A stretch of 26,997 bases of DNA from Hormiphora californensis. Taxonomy: Eukaryota > Ctenophora > Tentaculata > Cydippida > Pleurobrachiidae. A program made the position numbers and the translations under genes. Under the pieces are notes generated by a model. It was given only the letters and a program-made list of their open reading frames with translations. It was not told the DNA's origin and ran no database searches. Location of the stretch: assembly GCA_020137815.1 (NCBI GenBank), contig WFME01000021.1:1-26997 (forward strand), given 5' to 3'. Below are positions 1 through 11,190 of the stretch, piece by piece (position 1 is the stretch's first letter; every line of letters begins with the position of its first letter).

Positions 1-1111
1 ACCCGACATCAGACAGTGCCTCGCCCAAGTAAGAGGGTAATCAGCAAAGACGAGACGTCATTATATGTAAGGGAGAAAAAATTCTGGCTAGTCGACAAAA
101 TTAAAGTTTTCAAAGCAGTTATGATCCGAAATACGCAAACAAACCGAATTACGTTGATAAGAAAGACGCCGAAAGGTCAGTTTGTAATTTTGAATTTCGA
201 TACCAAAAGTCGATCTAGACAGATGAGATGAGAGGGACCATTGGTCCATTGTTTGTTCAACCCTTTTGTTTTTCAAAAATGTTAGCTCCGACGGGGTGAA
301 GCCGAGTCAAGGCAAGAGGACCGAAGCTCTTAAAAAACGAATCATATTAAGAAATAATCCAGTAATCTAATGCATAAAGAAGAAAGGCCAGGGCAGTATA
401 ATTATTCCTTCAGGTATACACATTTTATCTAGCAATGATGAAAAATATATTCGATCTCTACTCTCAGGTAGCATACATTATCGTGACTTATGTTGATTGT
501 AGAGAGACGTCAAATTAAGAGCTGAATTTTGTTTGGCGAACTAGTATTGAGCCATCTTACTGTTTGAAATTTAAAACAAAATAAAATGTTAGCTAGTATG
601 GTTCAGTGGAAACGTGGTACGAGACAGAGGAATTTCAGCGATTTTGTGTCCTTTCTATTTCGTTCTGCGTAAGTTCGCTCTCTATAAATTCCCCCGATTG
701 GGTGGAAACTGATTCAATCATGCATGTATGTGCAGCTTGGTTAACCAATTACTTGAAAATGAACATATATTTTGCACGACACATATCACCTTATCATGAG
801 ACGAAATCGAACATCCCGTGGTCACCGATCATTGGTTGTGTTGTCATTGGTTTGTTGCTGTTGTTCTTACTTACTTCGAGCTGTTTCAGTTGTTCTGAGG
901 CACTAGCTTTTTTTTTCTTTGCGGATATATCTGCAGATATAAATAGGTATTCAATCAAATTTATCAGCTACAACTACTATCCGGGGCCGCACATCTGAAA
1001 AACTTTCCAATCAAATCAGTCTAGGTTACTCCTGATAGGATCAGGAGAGGGTTGAGAGGAGAACATTGGAAAGAGAGGGGGAGCGGATCAGGGGGAGAGG
1101 ATCAGGGCCAG

Positions 1112-1144
1112 ATGGGCTATTCTAATACAATTAGAATAGCCCAT
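1112..1144. repeat. Perfect 15-bp-stem hairpin inside the left arm
   Basis: Positions 1112-1126 pair perfectly with 1130-1144 around a 3-nt loop (ACA). The right-arm counterpart near 6183-6213 keeps the same hairpin with a changed loop-side stem. It is a local fold inside the giant palindrome. It could be a hairpin end, a small inserted palindrome or chance; no function is visible. Confidence 0.75.
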
Positions 1145-1253
1145 GCACATTTCTCTGGCTCTATCCTTTAGTAATAGTCATGTGAGGAGAGTGATTTCTG
1201 ATGAGGGAGATTCCAGTTAATGAGGGAAATGAGTTATTGTAATTGATAGATTT

Positions 1254-1393
1254 GAAACCGTTATAAGAACACACGGGGGGCTCTTCACGGTGGGGCAAAG
1301 AATCAAGCACCACATTTAGTAAGTCCCAGTGCAGCTGACCTCGTTACGCCACCTGAACCCTCCCTCATGAGCGTTCAGTCCCGCTAAAGTGGT
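1254..1393 (-). repeat. Dispersed ~130-bp repeat, copy 1 (left arm)
   Basis: Read on the minus strand, this stretch matches 5935-6078 (its palindrome partner) and, outside the palindrome, 25549-25669. Shared landmarks in order are GGCGTAACGAG, a TGCAC block, GTTACCCC, CCCCACC and a TCTTATAA-CG-GTTCAAA tail. It is a dispersed repeat of unknown family. Confidence 0.7.
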
Positions 1394-2507
1394 TCATCTT
1401 TTTTCATTAGATTCATTACAGGTCAACACAGCTCTGGTAAAAACCCTCTTACTAGCCAATCATATTAACCAAGAAAACACGGTGGCTTATCATGGAGCTG
1501 TGGCCACCACAGAAGAATTTAATTCGAATGTCATATGTTTTTTGAAGTTCTGTGCTGCATCAACTACGTGAAAGCGATGCAATCGATTGATTAAATCTTA
1601 TAAAGAGAGTTCCACTTCCAAAGGAAGTTGGTTATATGAGCATGATGGGAGGGATCCCAGAACGTATAGTGGTTTTGTTTGCTTTCCCTAAAGTTTCTGA
1701 TTGCAATTGCAATATAACACGCGCCATATTATAGCTATCCCCACTTGATTATGATCACCCAAGATCGATAGCAGCTCGCTAGTATTGCTGTTGGACCATT
1801 ACTTGCATTCAGTGGTTCTCGTGGGAAAGGCCAGCGGAGACAAAGAGAGGTCTGTTGTAAGAGGAGCGAAATTTTTTGATATTATGAGAAAGTTAATCCC
1901 AAATAAGTTCTCACCATTTAGCACGGTGTGATGGCTAACTGCAGCAGGCAGCGACTACCGGAATTCACTCATCAACCTAAGACTAAAAAATGGACAGGAT
2001 TCGATTAACATAGTTTATACCATCCATCTTCTGGTAGGAACACCCCTCAACTTCTCTGTTTCCTCTATACACCTCCTGGCCTGTGAGAAGAGCAACTCCG
2101 CCTAATTTACCTCTGTGGGGCCATAACCTCCCTGATTCCCGATTGGTTTCATATCAGGGTGATCGCAAAGCATCCTTTGCTGACTTTCAATGGAGGTTTG
2201 CTGGACATTGGATGGATATGTAATGTGTATGGATGATACTACAGGTCGCTTTTCAGCTTTCATACTTCCTTGTCACGGTCATGAGTTGATACCAGTGTGT
2301 TGCACTCAAGTACCCGCATTCATGATCCGACGAGAATGATTTTAGTGGTGATGGTTTGTTACCGCCATTTATATCGGCATTCCTTGTGTTTTTTCTTCGC
2401 AGCCGGTGAACCAGTTAAGGTCTACAACAATATATACAGGGCTGCTCTACCGTACTACCGACAGATAATCCAGTTCAGTTGAAAAAACGAGGTGCGTTCT
2501 ACATTCA

Positions 2508-2873
2508 TTAGGCTGCGTGATTAGCCACTCCGGGAGCCCTAACAATGGAGAAGTGCAATTTGATCTTGCTTGTCACTCCGGCTGGACTCGTGCGAAACGC
2601 AGTCCAAGCTATAAAAGGCGCCACATCACGTACATCTATCTGAACGGTGGCAGCGTCCAATAACACTCCCTTCAGTGGTATTTCTTTTGTATTTCCATTG
2701 ATGATGGTATATTTTACCAATTCTCTCCTCAGCGTTAAAACCGGATCGCATGGGAACTACTCCCCCCCGATGCCCCTAATTCGGTTGTCAATGTGTGATT
2801 CATCGTAGGACGAGAAAATGCGTCAGTTTCATACATGAGATGATAACAAGTCTGCGTCGGACCAGAAGACTCA
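2508..2873 (-). pseudogene. Unrecognised gene remnant in the left arm
   Basis: On the minus strand, 2873-2735 reads as an open segment containing YETDAFSRPTMNHTLTTELG before a stop. A shifted frame then continues from about 2750 to a stop at 2508 with coding-like sequence (VKYTIINGNTKEIPLKGVLL, later VRDVAPFIAWTAF). The two frames meet near a G7 run at 2763-2769, so a frameshift or an intron lies between them. The same DNA in the right arm (about 4470-4800) is broken by stops and indels. I do not recognise the protein. The alternating hydrophobic residues suggest beta strands, but that is inference. Confidence 0.3.
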
Positions 2874-3570
2874 GAAAGTCAGGGAGGAGAAGGCAGGGTT
2901 ACCGCTCGGACTACTGCAGCTGAACACTCCAAAAGAGCAGTTGATAAAGTGTCATCCGGAGTGTCATCTAGAGTGTCATCACAGACTTAATTCACCTACT
3001 GACCGAAAGAATTCAGTCAAGTCGAGGACCTTGGTTAACTTAAAAACACTTCGATAGGTCTAATGTTCATATGCTGAATGATGTTCAGTTTGTCATAAAG
3101 ATAGAATTATAGATGCTATGTATTCACCATCATGATCAAAAGATCACGTACCTTTTCTCGCAGACTACATAAAGGCGCAGCGGTGCATGCTATTTAGTTT
3201 TATACCCCGCGTGTGCAAGGAGGCCGAGAAAGTGAAAGGTGCCTTGAATTTTATCGTTTGTCGATTGAATTTTACCCTAGTTTTCTCCATTTACAAATTG
3301 TTTCTTGCTTCGAACAAGTTGTTATTTTCTAACCCTCCTCGCGAAAAGGGGGTCGAGCTAGGCAACGAACAAGTAGGCTGTTACAGTAGGACTAGGCCTG
3401 TTCGGAAATTGATCTTTCTGGTCAGTGGTCATTAGACCAGACTTCGTTTTCGCGAGTTTGGACAGGTTGGGCGACATGAGACAGAATTAGGCGTAGGCTG
3501 AAACTGAAATCAGCCGGAATTTCTGAAATCAGACGGAACTTCTGAAAGCAAACACGTGTCAATGACTTTT

Positions 3571-3704
3571 GACTTCATCTGAAACGTCCAGACGTCTTCT
3601 AGGGCAAATCGTCCAGACGTCTTCTAGACATGAATGTAGGAATCCGTCTAGAAGACGTTTGGACGATTTGCCCTAGAAGGACGTCTGGACGTTTTCAGAT
3701 GCAA
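3571..3704. repeat. Palindrome centre with repeated GTCCAGACGTCTTCTAG blocks
   Basis: The two arms meet here. The 17-bp block GTCCAGACGTCTTCTAG occurs twice in the left half, separated by GGCAAATC, and again as reverse complements in the right half. The DNA could fold into nested hairpins of different lengths. The inner stem begins at TCTAGA (3623-3628 and 3647-3652). Confidence 0.8.
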
Positions 3705-5934
3705 GTCAAAAGTCATGACACGTGTTTGACTTTCCAGAAGTTCCGTCTGATTTCAGAAATATTCCGGCTTGAATTTCAGTTTTCAGACCTACGGGCCTAA
3801 TTTCTGTCTCCATGTAGTCGCCCAACCTGTCCAAACTCGCGAAAACGAAGTCTGGTCTAATGACCACTGACCAGAAAGATCAATTTCCGAACAGGCCTAG
3901 TCCTACTGTAACAGCCTACTTGTTCGTTGCCTAGCTCGACCCCCTTTCGCGAGGGGGTAGAAAATAACAACTTGTTCGGAAGCAAGAAACAATTTGTAAA
4001 ATGAGAAAAAGAAAACAGGGTAAAATTCCAAAATAGTACAAACGATTAAAATCGTGCAGCCTTCACTCTCGGCCCCTCCGCCACACCGCGGGTGATTTTC
4101 AAAAACTAAAAATAGATGCACCGCCTGCGACCATTATGTATGGTCTGCGAGAGAAAATAGGTACGTGATCTGTTGATCTGATGGGAAAATACATGCATCT
4201 TAATTCTTCTTATGAAAAACTAGAACAATCATTTCAGCATATGGACAGTTAGACATCATCGAAGTGTTTTTAAGTAACCAAGGTCTCGACTGACATGAGA
4301 TTCTCTTCGGCGAGTAGGTAATTAAGTCGTGGACACTCTAGAATGACACTCGGATGACACTTCAATCAACACACTGCATTCTTTTGGAGTGTTCAGTGCA
4401 GTAGTCGAGCGGTAAACCCGGCCTTCTCCTCCCGACTTCTGAGTCTCTGTCCGACCGCAGACTTTGTTTCAATCATCTCAGATATGAAACTGACGATTTC
4501 CGATCCTAGCGATGTAAATCACCACATGACAACCGAATTTAGGGGCATCGAGAGTTCCATGCGAATCGTTTAACGCTAGGAAGAAATTGGATAAAATATC
4601 CCTCATCAATGAAATTTACAAAGAAATACCCACGTGAAAGGGAGTGTTATAGGCGCATGCACCGTCAGAAGATGATCTGATGGTGGCGCTTCCCTTTTTA
4701 TTAGCTTGGATCTTGCGTTTCCACGAGTCCGCGGAGTGACAAGAAGATACGCAATTGCCAACTCCTATTGTTAGGGATCCCGAGTGGCATAACACGCCGC
4801 ATAATGAATGTAGACAGCAGTTTTATCAAAACTGAAACTGGAATTATTCATGTCGGTAGTAGGGTAGAGCAAGCCCTGTCATATTGTTGTACTTTAAACT
4901 GTTCACCGGTGCGAAGGAAAACAAAAGGATGCCCGATTTGAAATATGGCGTAACAATACCACACCACTAAAATCAGTTTCTCGCGGATCATGAATAAGCG
5001 GTGTACTGGGTGCACAGCCCGGGTACAACTAATGACCTGACAAGGAAGTAGGAAAGCTGAGAAAGCGACCTTTAGTATCATCGCCATACACATCATTACA
5101 TATCCATCCAATGTCCAGCAAACACTCCACTTGGAAAAGTCAGAAAAAAGATGATATTGCTGATAACACTGATTATGAAAACAAATCAGGGGAATCAGGG
5201 CGAGGCTTAACCAGAGGTTAAATTAGTCCGGGAGTTGCTCGTCTCACAGGCCAGGAGGTCTGATATAGGAAACAGAGAAAGTTGAGGGAGTGTTGTTCCT
5301 ACCAGAAGATGGATGTATAAAATATGTTATCGAATCTGGTCCATTGTTTAGCTAGCGTGATGTATGAGTGAATTCAGTAGTCGCTGTGCTGCATTGCCAT
5401 AACACCGTTCTAAATGGTGATGAAATTATTGGGATTAAATTCTCAATATATATAAAATTCGCTCTCTCTACAACAATATCTTTGTCTCGACTGGCTCCTT
5501 TCCCACGAGAACACTGCATGCAGTAATGGGTCACAAACAGGCTTAACTATGCGAGCTGCCTATCGATTTGGTGATCATAATCAAGGACGCATAATATGGC
5601 GCGTTTTTATAAGTTGCAATTGCAATCAGAACACTTTAGGAAAGACAAAACAACAATCCACTATCACGTTCTGGGATCCCTCATACATTGTCATATAACA
5701 ACTTCTTTGAAGGGAACTCTCTTATAAGATTTAATCAATCGATTGCATCGCTTGTCACGTAGTTGATGAGCACAGAACTTTCAAAAAAATATGACATTCG
5801 AATGTAATTCTTCTGTGGTGGCACACAGCCCATGATAAGCCACCGTTTTGTTTCCTGGGTAATATGATTGGATGAAGACCGGGTTTTACCAGAGCTGTGT
5901 TGACTGAATGAATCTAAATGAAGGAAAATGAACC

Positions 5935-6078
5935 ACGTAGCGGGGAACTGAAGGCCTCAGAGGAGGGTCAGGTGGCGTAACGAGGTCAGCTGCACTGAGG
6001 ACTTACTAAAAGTGTGCATTGAGTCTGTTACCCCCACCGTGAAGGCCCCACCGTGTGTTCTTATAACGCGTTCAAAAT
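5935..6078 (+). repeat. Dispersed ~130-bp repeat, copy 2 (right arm)
   Basis: This is the right-arm counterpart of 1254-1393, in the same orientation as the copy at 25549-25669. It contains GGTGGCGTAACGAGG, CTGCACTGAGGACTTACT, TGTTACCCCCACCG and TGTTCTTATAACGCGTTCAAA, matching the outside copy in order and spacing. Confidence 0.7.
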
Positions 6079-7275
6079 CTACAAATTACAATAACTCAGT
6101 TTACCCCCTCTTAACTGGAATCTCCCTCATCAGAATCACTCTCTCATCATGACTATACTATAGATGAGAGCCAGAGAAGTGCATGGGCTATTCTAATTGT
6201 ATAGCAATAGCCCACTTGGCCCTGATCCTCTCCCCTGATCCGCTCCCCCTCTCTTCCACATGTTCTCCTTCAAACCCTCTCCTGATCCTATCAGGATGTA
6301 ACCTAGCGACTGATTGATGGAAAGTTGTTTCAGATGTGCGGCCCCCGATAGTATTGTAGCTGGATAAATTTGATGAATACCTATTATATCTGCAGATATA
6401 TTCCGCAGAAGCCTACCTCAGAACAACCTGAACCAGCCTCGAAGAGAAGAACAACAGCAAACAAAAACCAATGACAACAAACCAAGTCGGGACCAACGGG
6501 ATGTTGATTTGTCGTCTAAATGATAAAGGTTGATATGGTCTGCAAAATAATATTTCAATTTTCAAGGTAAATTGGTTAACCAAGCTGCAATACATGCATG
6601 ATTGAATCCAGTCACCAATCGGGGGAATTATAGAGAGCGAATTACGCAGAATGAGAATAGAAAGACACATCTCTGTAATTCCTTGTCTTCGTACCAACGT
6701 TCCACTGAACCATACTAGCTAAACCCATTTATTTGTATTTAAATTTCAAACAGTTAAGATTGGCTCAATACTAGTTTCCGCCAAACAAAAATTTCAGTCT
6801 TCTAATTACGTCATCATGCTACTAAAATCAAATAAGTCACGATAATGTATGACTACCTGACGAGGTAGAGATCGAATATATTTTTCATTCATGCTAGATA
6901 AAATGTATACCATGAAGGAAATTATATCTGCCCTGGCCTTCTTCATTAGCATTAGATTAGATTATTTTCTAATATGAATTCGTTTTTTAAGAAGCTTCGG
7001 TCCCTTGCCTTGACTCTGTCTTCACCCCAGGTACGGAGAAAACATTTTGAAAAACAAAAAGGGGTTGAAACGAAACAATGACAATGGTCCTCTCATCTCT
7101 GGTCTAGATTCGACTTTTTGGTATCGAAATTCAAAATTACAAAACTGACCTTTCGGCGGTCTTTCTTATCACACGGAATTCGAGTTTGTTTGGCGTATTT
7201 CGGATCATAACTGATTTGAAAACTTTAATTTTGTCGACTAGCCAGAATTTTTCTCCCTTAACATATAATGACGTC

Positions 7276-7904
7276 ATTCGCACTGTTTTATTTCTCTCTC
7301 TTTCATTTCTCTCTAGTCTGGTGAGCAGGGCTGAATCATTTGTCTCCCATTACATGGGGTCTCATGGGTCTTCCGTCCGTGTTTTTATTCTTTAAATTTC
7401 GGCCAATTATTTTCCTAATATAAGTTGTGTGTAATGTTTGCTCATTTCATTAACATTTCTGGCATATCTATGATCTAAAACATAATTAGAGTGACTTGAG
7501 ATCACTCACAGTTTCGAATTTTGGGTAGATTATGTTTCAGTTAATCTCCATGCACTCTCCACTCTCAAGTAACTCTTACCTCCAGTTATCTTTCGCTGTA
7601 TGTGACGCTGGAACTTTAACACGATTAACTTAAATTTTGTTTTAATGTTATCAATGTCTTCCAAAGACCCTGCATTCATCCTTTTATCTCGTCTCATTCC
7701 CGCTCTTGCATTCAGCTCAAACTTGCAAACTGAATCCATGCCCTGGTAGCCCTGGTAGATAAAATTTGAACCAGTAATATTCGATATAGTAAATTGTTTA
7801 CTGGCCACATGTTACCTATCCTTTGGTAACGAAGTTACCCCTCCCTTGCCAGCGCACGGCGGAGAAGTTATTTCTTAATTACTATCGTTACTGTTTCGAT
7901 GCAG
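7276..7904. other. Non-coding interval right of the palindrome
   Basis: AT-rich sequence outside the palindrome. The longest open stretch (minus strand, 7530-7808) shows no recognisable domain and has the composition of random AT-rich DNA. I see no repeat or RNA gene here. Confidence 0.6.
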
Positions 7905-8065
7905 GCAATGACCGTTGAAGTTGAGTCGCCTGACAATTGCACTGTGTATCAACAATTCAATGTTGAGGAGCAGTCAGTTAAATTTGGAGGAGTTGCGGAG
8001 GCCCTTGACAAGGCCAACAAAAGATTCATCCTGAGTGGTGAGCGGTGCGCGACGAAAAACTCCCC
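7905..8065 (+). CDS. Possible coding exon of an unrecognised host gene
   Basis: About 53 stop-free codons lie between an acceptor-like GATGCAG (ending 7904) and a consensus donor GTAAGT (8066). The frame containing ATG at 7908 opens TVEVESPDNCTVYQQFNVEE and later reads GGVAEALDKANKRFILSG. Its G/C-rich third positions stand out from the AT-rich surroundings, which is why I call it. No family is recognised. It could be an internal or first coding exon; no partner exon was found, and a hAT element lies about 470 bp downstream. The frame ends in an in-frame TAA right at the donor. Confidence 0.4.
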
Positions 8066-8528
8066 GTAAGTTATATCTTAACTAGTTTTTGTTTTAAACT
8101 ACTCTATTAAATTGTGTTGAGTGTTCTAGTTTGTTCCCGAGATCAATACTCTTTCCATCGCAATTTAATTATTTCCTAATTTCAAACATACCCGCGTCCT
8201 GCAATGAGATATTGCAGACACAATGACAAATTCTACATCATATTTCAGACATAGAATGACAAATTTGGTCGAGCCCAATAATTTCTTACAGATAGTTTTA
8301 GGATAATTCCCTGACGTCCCTGAATATTTCGCACGGTAACCCTGCCTTTCGATAGCTTACCAATAACTTACAAATTGCTTTGTTATTGCTAAATTTGTAC
8401 GTGTTCGAATCTGACTGCCAGCTCTTTTATAGTATGTGATCACAATGCAAGTGCCACAAAAAGTACTCAGTCTGCACACCTTCAGGCTAACATATCCTAT
8501 GCCACTATATGCAGTATCATTCCTGTGA
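8066..8528. other. Non-coding interval
   Basis: AT-rich sequence after the possible exon's donor. A short near-repeat, ACA(C/T)AATGACAAATT versus ACATAGAATGACAAATT, occurs near 8218-8264. Nothing else is identifiable. Confidence 0.5.
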
Positions 8529-8536
8529 GGGTTGTC
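8529..8536. repeat. Target-site duplication GGGTTGTC (left)
   Basis: This perfect 8-bp direct repeat of 9422-9429 flanks the hAT-type element. An 8-bp duplication is diagnostic of the hAT superfamily. Confidence 0.9.
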
Positions 8537-9421
8537 CAGTGGCGTAGCCAGGGTTTTGAGCATGGTAGTGCATTAAGAATTTGAAGTAGTGCACCTTTAA
8601 TCACGGAAAATTTTACCGATTTTTAACAATCTGAGAGCAATTTGAAACAATATGAAGGAGGCACAGCCCCCACGGGCAGGGACCAGGAATTGTAAGCCCT
8701 GGTGGGGTCGTGGGGCGAAGCCCCCGGAAATTTTTCCTGATTTTTGTCAATTTTGACAATCTGAGAGCAATTTGAAAACAATAATTTAAGCAATATGTCG
8801 GGAATAAAGCCCCCACTAGCAGGGTCCAGGGACTGCAAGCCCTGGTGGGGGTGTGGGGCAAAGCCCCCAGAGTTTTTCCCGATTTTTGCCAATTTTGACA
8901 ATCTGAGAGCATTTTCAAAACAATAATTCAAATGACATGAAGGAGGCAAAGCAGGGTCCAGGGACTGCAAGTCCTGGTGGAAGCATGGGGCGAGGCCCGG
9001 AGCCCCCCAGAAATTTTCCCCAATTTTTGTCAATTTTGACAATCTGAGAGCATTTTGAACACAATCACGCAAACTAAGAAGGGTAATACACCATAAATAG
9101 CACAATTCTAGCAATTGGGTGTCGTGCTGTTATCCCATCGAGACAGGGAACGCATGGTACTGGCGATTGCTCTCTATTATGTCACCTGAACCCCTCTCTT
9201 TTTCTCGATCTTTGTGCTTTATCTCTATTTGTTTGGGATTGAGTGTCGTACATTACATCTCAAACGCTAATTTCAAGTTTATATCCTACCCAACTTCGAA
9301 GTAGTGCAATTTTGATGAAAATTTAGGCGTGGTAGTGCAAATCACGAAAATTTGAGGTAGTGCAGTTGGGAGCGCTCAGGTAGTACAATGCACGTTTGCA
9401 CATACCCTGGCTACGCCACTG
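8537..9421. mobile_element. Non-autonomous hAT element (885 bp)
   Basis: The terminal inverted repeats CAGTGGCGTAGCCAGGGT (8537-8554 and its complement 9404-9421) are perfect over 18 bp, begin CAGTGGCG as many hAT elements do, and are flanked by a perfect 8-bp duplication GGGTTGTC. Just inside both ends the octamer GTAGTGCA or close variants recurs (about 8565, 8586, 9301, 9332, 9357, 9379), a pattern expected of subterminal transposase-binding sites. There is no transposase. The middle is filled by tandem repeats. The perfect duplication and TIRs suggest a fairly recent insertion. Confidence 0.93.
8625..9065. repeat. Tandem repeat, ~131-142 bp period, ~3.2 copies
   Basis: The phrase ACAATCTGAGAGCA recurs near 8626, 8756, 8898 and 9039. 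Each unit then runs through an AACAAT stretch, a GC-rich block containing GCAGGG(T)CCAGGGACTGCAAG, CCTGGTGG and GGGGC(A/G)AAGCCC, and ends in TTTTTGTCAATTTTGA. The GC-rich half contains local inverted repeats. The array lies wholly inside the hAT element and explains the long minus-strand open frames here, which translate the repeat and are not genes. Confidence 0.92.
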
Positions 9422-9429
9422 GGGTTGTC
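9422..9429. repeat. Target-site duplication GGGTTGTC (right)
   Basis: Right copy of the 8-bp duplication that flanks the hAT element. Confidence 0.9.
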
Positions 9430-10790
9430 AGGCAACATCACGCACGTAGCGAGGCCTTTGTTATGGCCCGGGGCCCGTTACGGAGAGGACAGTCTTATAT
9501 GAAACAATGTAAGGGTTTGAGTGCTAGAAATTCTAGCCTAGAATGTGTCTAATGAGACTCATTGCGATTAACCATACATAATACATATGGTACCTTACTT
9601 ACGAGATGAATCAAACGATCACCGCAAAAAAACTAACAATCGCTCGCTAAATTAAGCAATTGAATAAAATATAAACCATAAATAATGCTCAAACTTATAG
9701 TCTCATCTCCTGATCCTCCTATAATATAAACATAACTTTGAGATCAGCATAGATACCACCGCTATATGCTAGGAGCTGATCTTGCAACACCTGAACATGC
9801 AGGTGGAATTGATTGCAAACTGTAATATCATCTTGGCTCCCACCCCTATAATTATTGCATATTGCTTGTGCGGAGGGGTAATTTCATTACCAAAATATCA
9901 TCGGAGTTAGTTTCATATCCAATCCCACGCTGCTGCAGGGCGATTGGAAATGAAACAGTGGGATCATTATGCTATGTAGTGAATTCAGTCATATTTTAAT
10001 AAATATATCTGAGCAAGCAAAACCCACTAAAATCAATCACATACATTAGAGCTGAGAAAAGGGGTACAGTGAGCTTATTATGTCGTAGACACGGTCTTTG
10101 TACGTATTTAGGAATATCTAAAGGTGGCAATATAGGACCAGTTGCACCGGTCACACCCTTGCCAATTAATCTGGTATTCTAGAATTAGGGAGATATTATA
10201 TTTGGTCACCTTTGGGTGCCGTGCATCCAACCCCAGAAATTACCTCGAAGAGCCGGGTAAATCGAGGTTTGGCCAAGCAAATGCAGGTTGAACAGCAGCT
10301 AATAGCGTCAGGAGAGCACTCTCTGTTTGGACTACAAAATAACAGCATTAGCTATATTTCGCAAGACAAGAGGGAGACTAGGCCTGTTATTGCAGTTGAC
10401 AAGATAACTAAATGGGTACTGCGTTGTGGCACCAAATCTATGTATGGTCCAATCAAAAAAGCTCATTCTACGACATGCAAGATTAATAAAATGAACTGTG
10501 TGGTGAATTTAGTTAATTAACTCTCAGAAAGAGACGGGAGAGAGAGACGGAGAGGGAGAGAGAGAAGTAAAGAGGGCCCTAATAAATGTTAAGCCCTTTC
10601 TGCCCGTCGTGGGTGAGAGAGAGATGGCGTTGGGTATTGAGCAAAGCAATGGATTGTATTGTTCCAGCGCACGAGACCGTATGATAAGGCAAGGCAATTG
10701 GAAATTGGTTTCTGACTGATCTGTATTAATTTGTTAACTTCCTAGACACACACCAAACTATTAACTATATTAAAAGGGATATCACAAATG
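9430..10790. other. Intergenic or intronic interval, no gene recognised
   Basis: AT-rich sequence with a GA-rich patch (about 10525-10570). An open frame at 10212-10520 has no recognisable domain, and I do not support it as a gene. No TIR pair, RNA gene or splice-bounded exon was convincing. Confidence 0.5.
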
Positions 10791-10890
10791 CAACTTCCCA
10801 TTTTCAGTATTTCGAACGCAGGTCCTCCCACGGTTACCAGCAAACAGTCTCCCGGCATTGTTTCGGGCATAGTCCCGTGACACGTCACTA
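10791..10890. other. GC-richer patch, possible exon or promoter, strand unclear
   Basis: A local rise in GC with more than one open frame. The plus frame from ATG (10788) ends at TGA after 30 codons (30 residues). A minus frame is also open, so coding cannot be assigned. The patch contains CACGGTTACCAGCAAAC (10833-10849), an X-box-like sequence resembling the one at 13250, and GTGACACGTCAC (10876-10887). Confidence 0.3.
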
Positions 10891-11190
10891 GTTTATTACA
10901 GCATTTTTGAATCATAAATCACCTAACGTCCCTCGATATCATTCTATCGACGAGACAATCTGGTGAGGACTCCGAAAATTAGGATGATCCGCAGCAGCGG
11001 CAGCTGGGATAATGAAAGTCGAAATGAATGGCCAGTGTGACTGTGAATTGACCATGCTTATTGTGTTCTAACCCTCTACTACATTGTTAAAATAGCGGGA
11101 ACCGCACGGAAAGATGTCGATCAGCTAGACAAAACCATGCTAGTCAACCTGAAAATGTCGAAGAAAGACGCTGGAACAAACCATTTTGCT
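10891..11190. other. Non-coding interval
   Basis: No gene, TIR pair or tandem repeat was recognised. A short plus-strand frame near 10984-11031 (IRSSGSWDNESRNEWPV) is too short to support. Confidence 0.4.

Larger units (their letters stand above)
54..7275. repeat. 7.2-kb imperfect palindrome (foldback-type inverted repeat)
   Basis: The left arm (54-3628) is the reverse complement of the right arm (3647-7275), with an 18-bp spacer at 3629-3646. Homology runs end to end: the outer tips (GACGTCATTATATGT at 54-68 and its complement ending at 7275), the middles and the centre all match. The arms differ by scattered substitutions and small indels, by eye roughly 10-15%. Homology stops abruptly outside 54 and 7275. 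GACGTC sits at both tips; being its own reverse complement, it could be a 6-bp target duplication or simply the end of the repeat. No reading frame is kept open in both arms. It could be a foldback transposon, an old head-to-head duplication or, less likely given the divergence, a palindromic sequencing or assembly artefact. Confidence 0.93.

Noticed and set aside
606-998. 130-codon open frame with a hydrophobic stretch in the left palindrome arm
   Set aside because: The right-arm counterpart is broken into different frames, and the sequence shows no recognisable domain.
3187-4121. Open frames sharing YKLFLAS on both sides of the palindrome centre
   Set aside because: The shared words only reflect the inverted DNA copies; frames are not maintained between arms.
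8625-9065. Regularly spaced repeats that might suggest a CRISPR array
   Set aside because: Units are contiguous ~141-bp tandem copies without unique spacers, inside a eukaryotic MITE.
8613-9114. Minus-strand open frames of 101 and 163 codons
   Set aside because: They translate the 141-bp tandem repeats inside the hAT MITE; the repetition explains the lack of stops.
10212-10520. 102-codon plus-strand open frame
   Set aside because: No family, no splice or promoter evidence, ordinary AT-rich composition.
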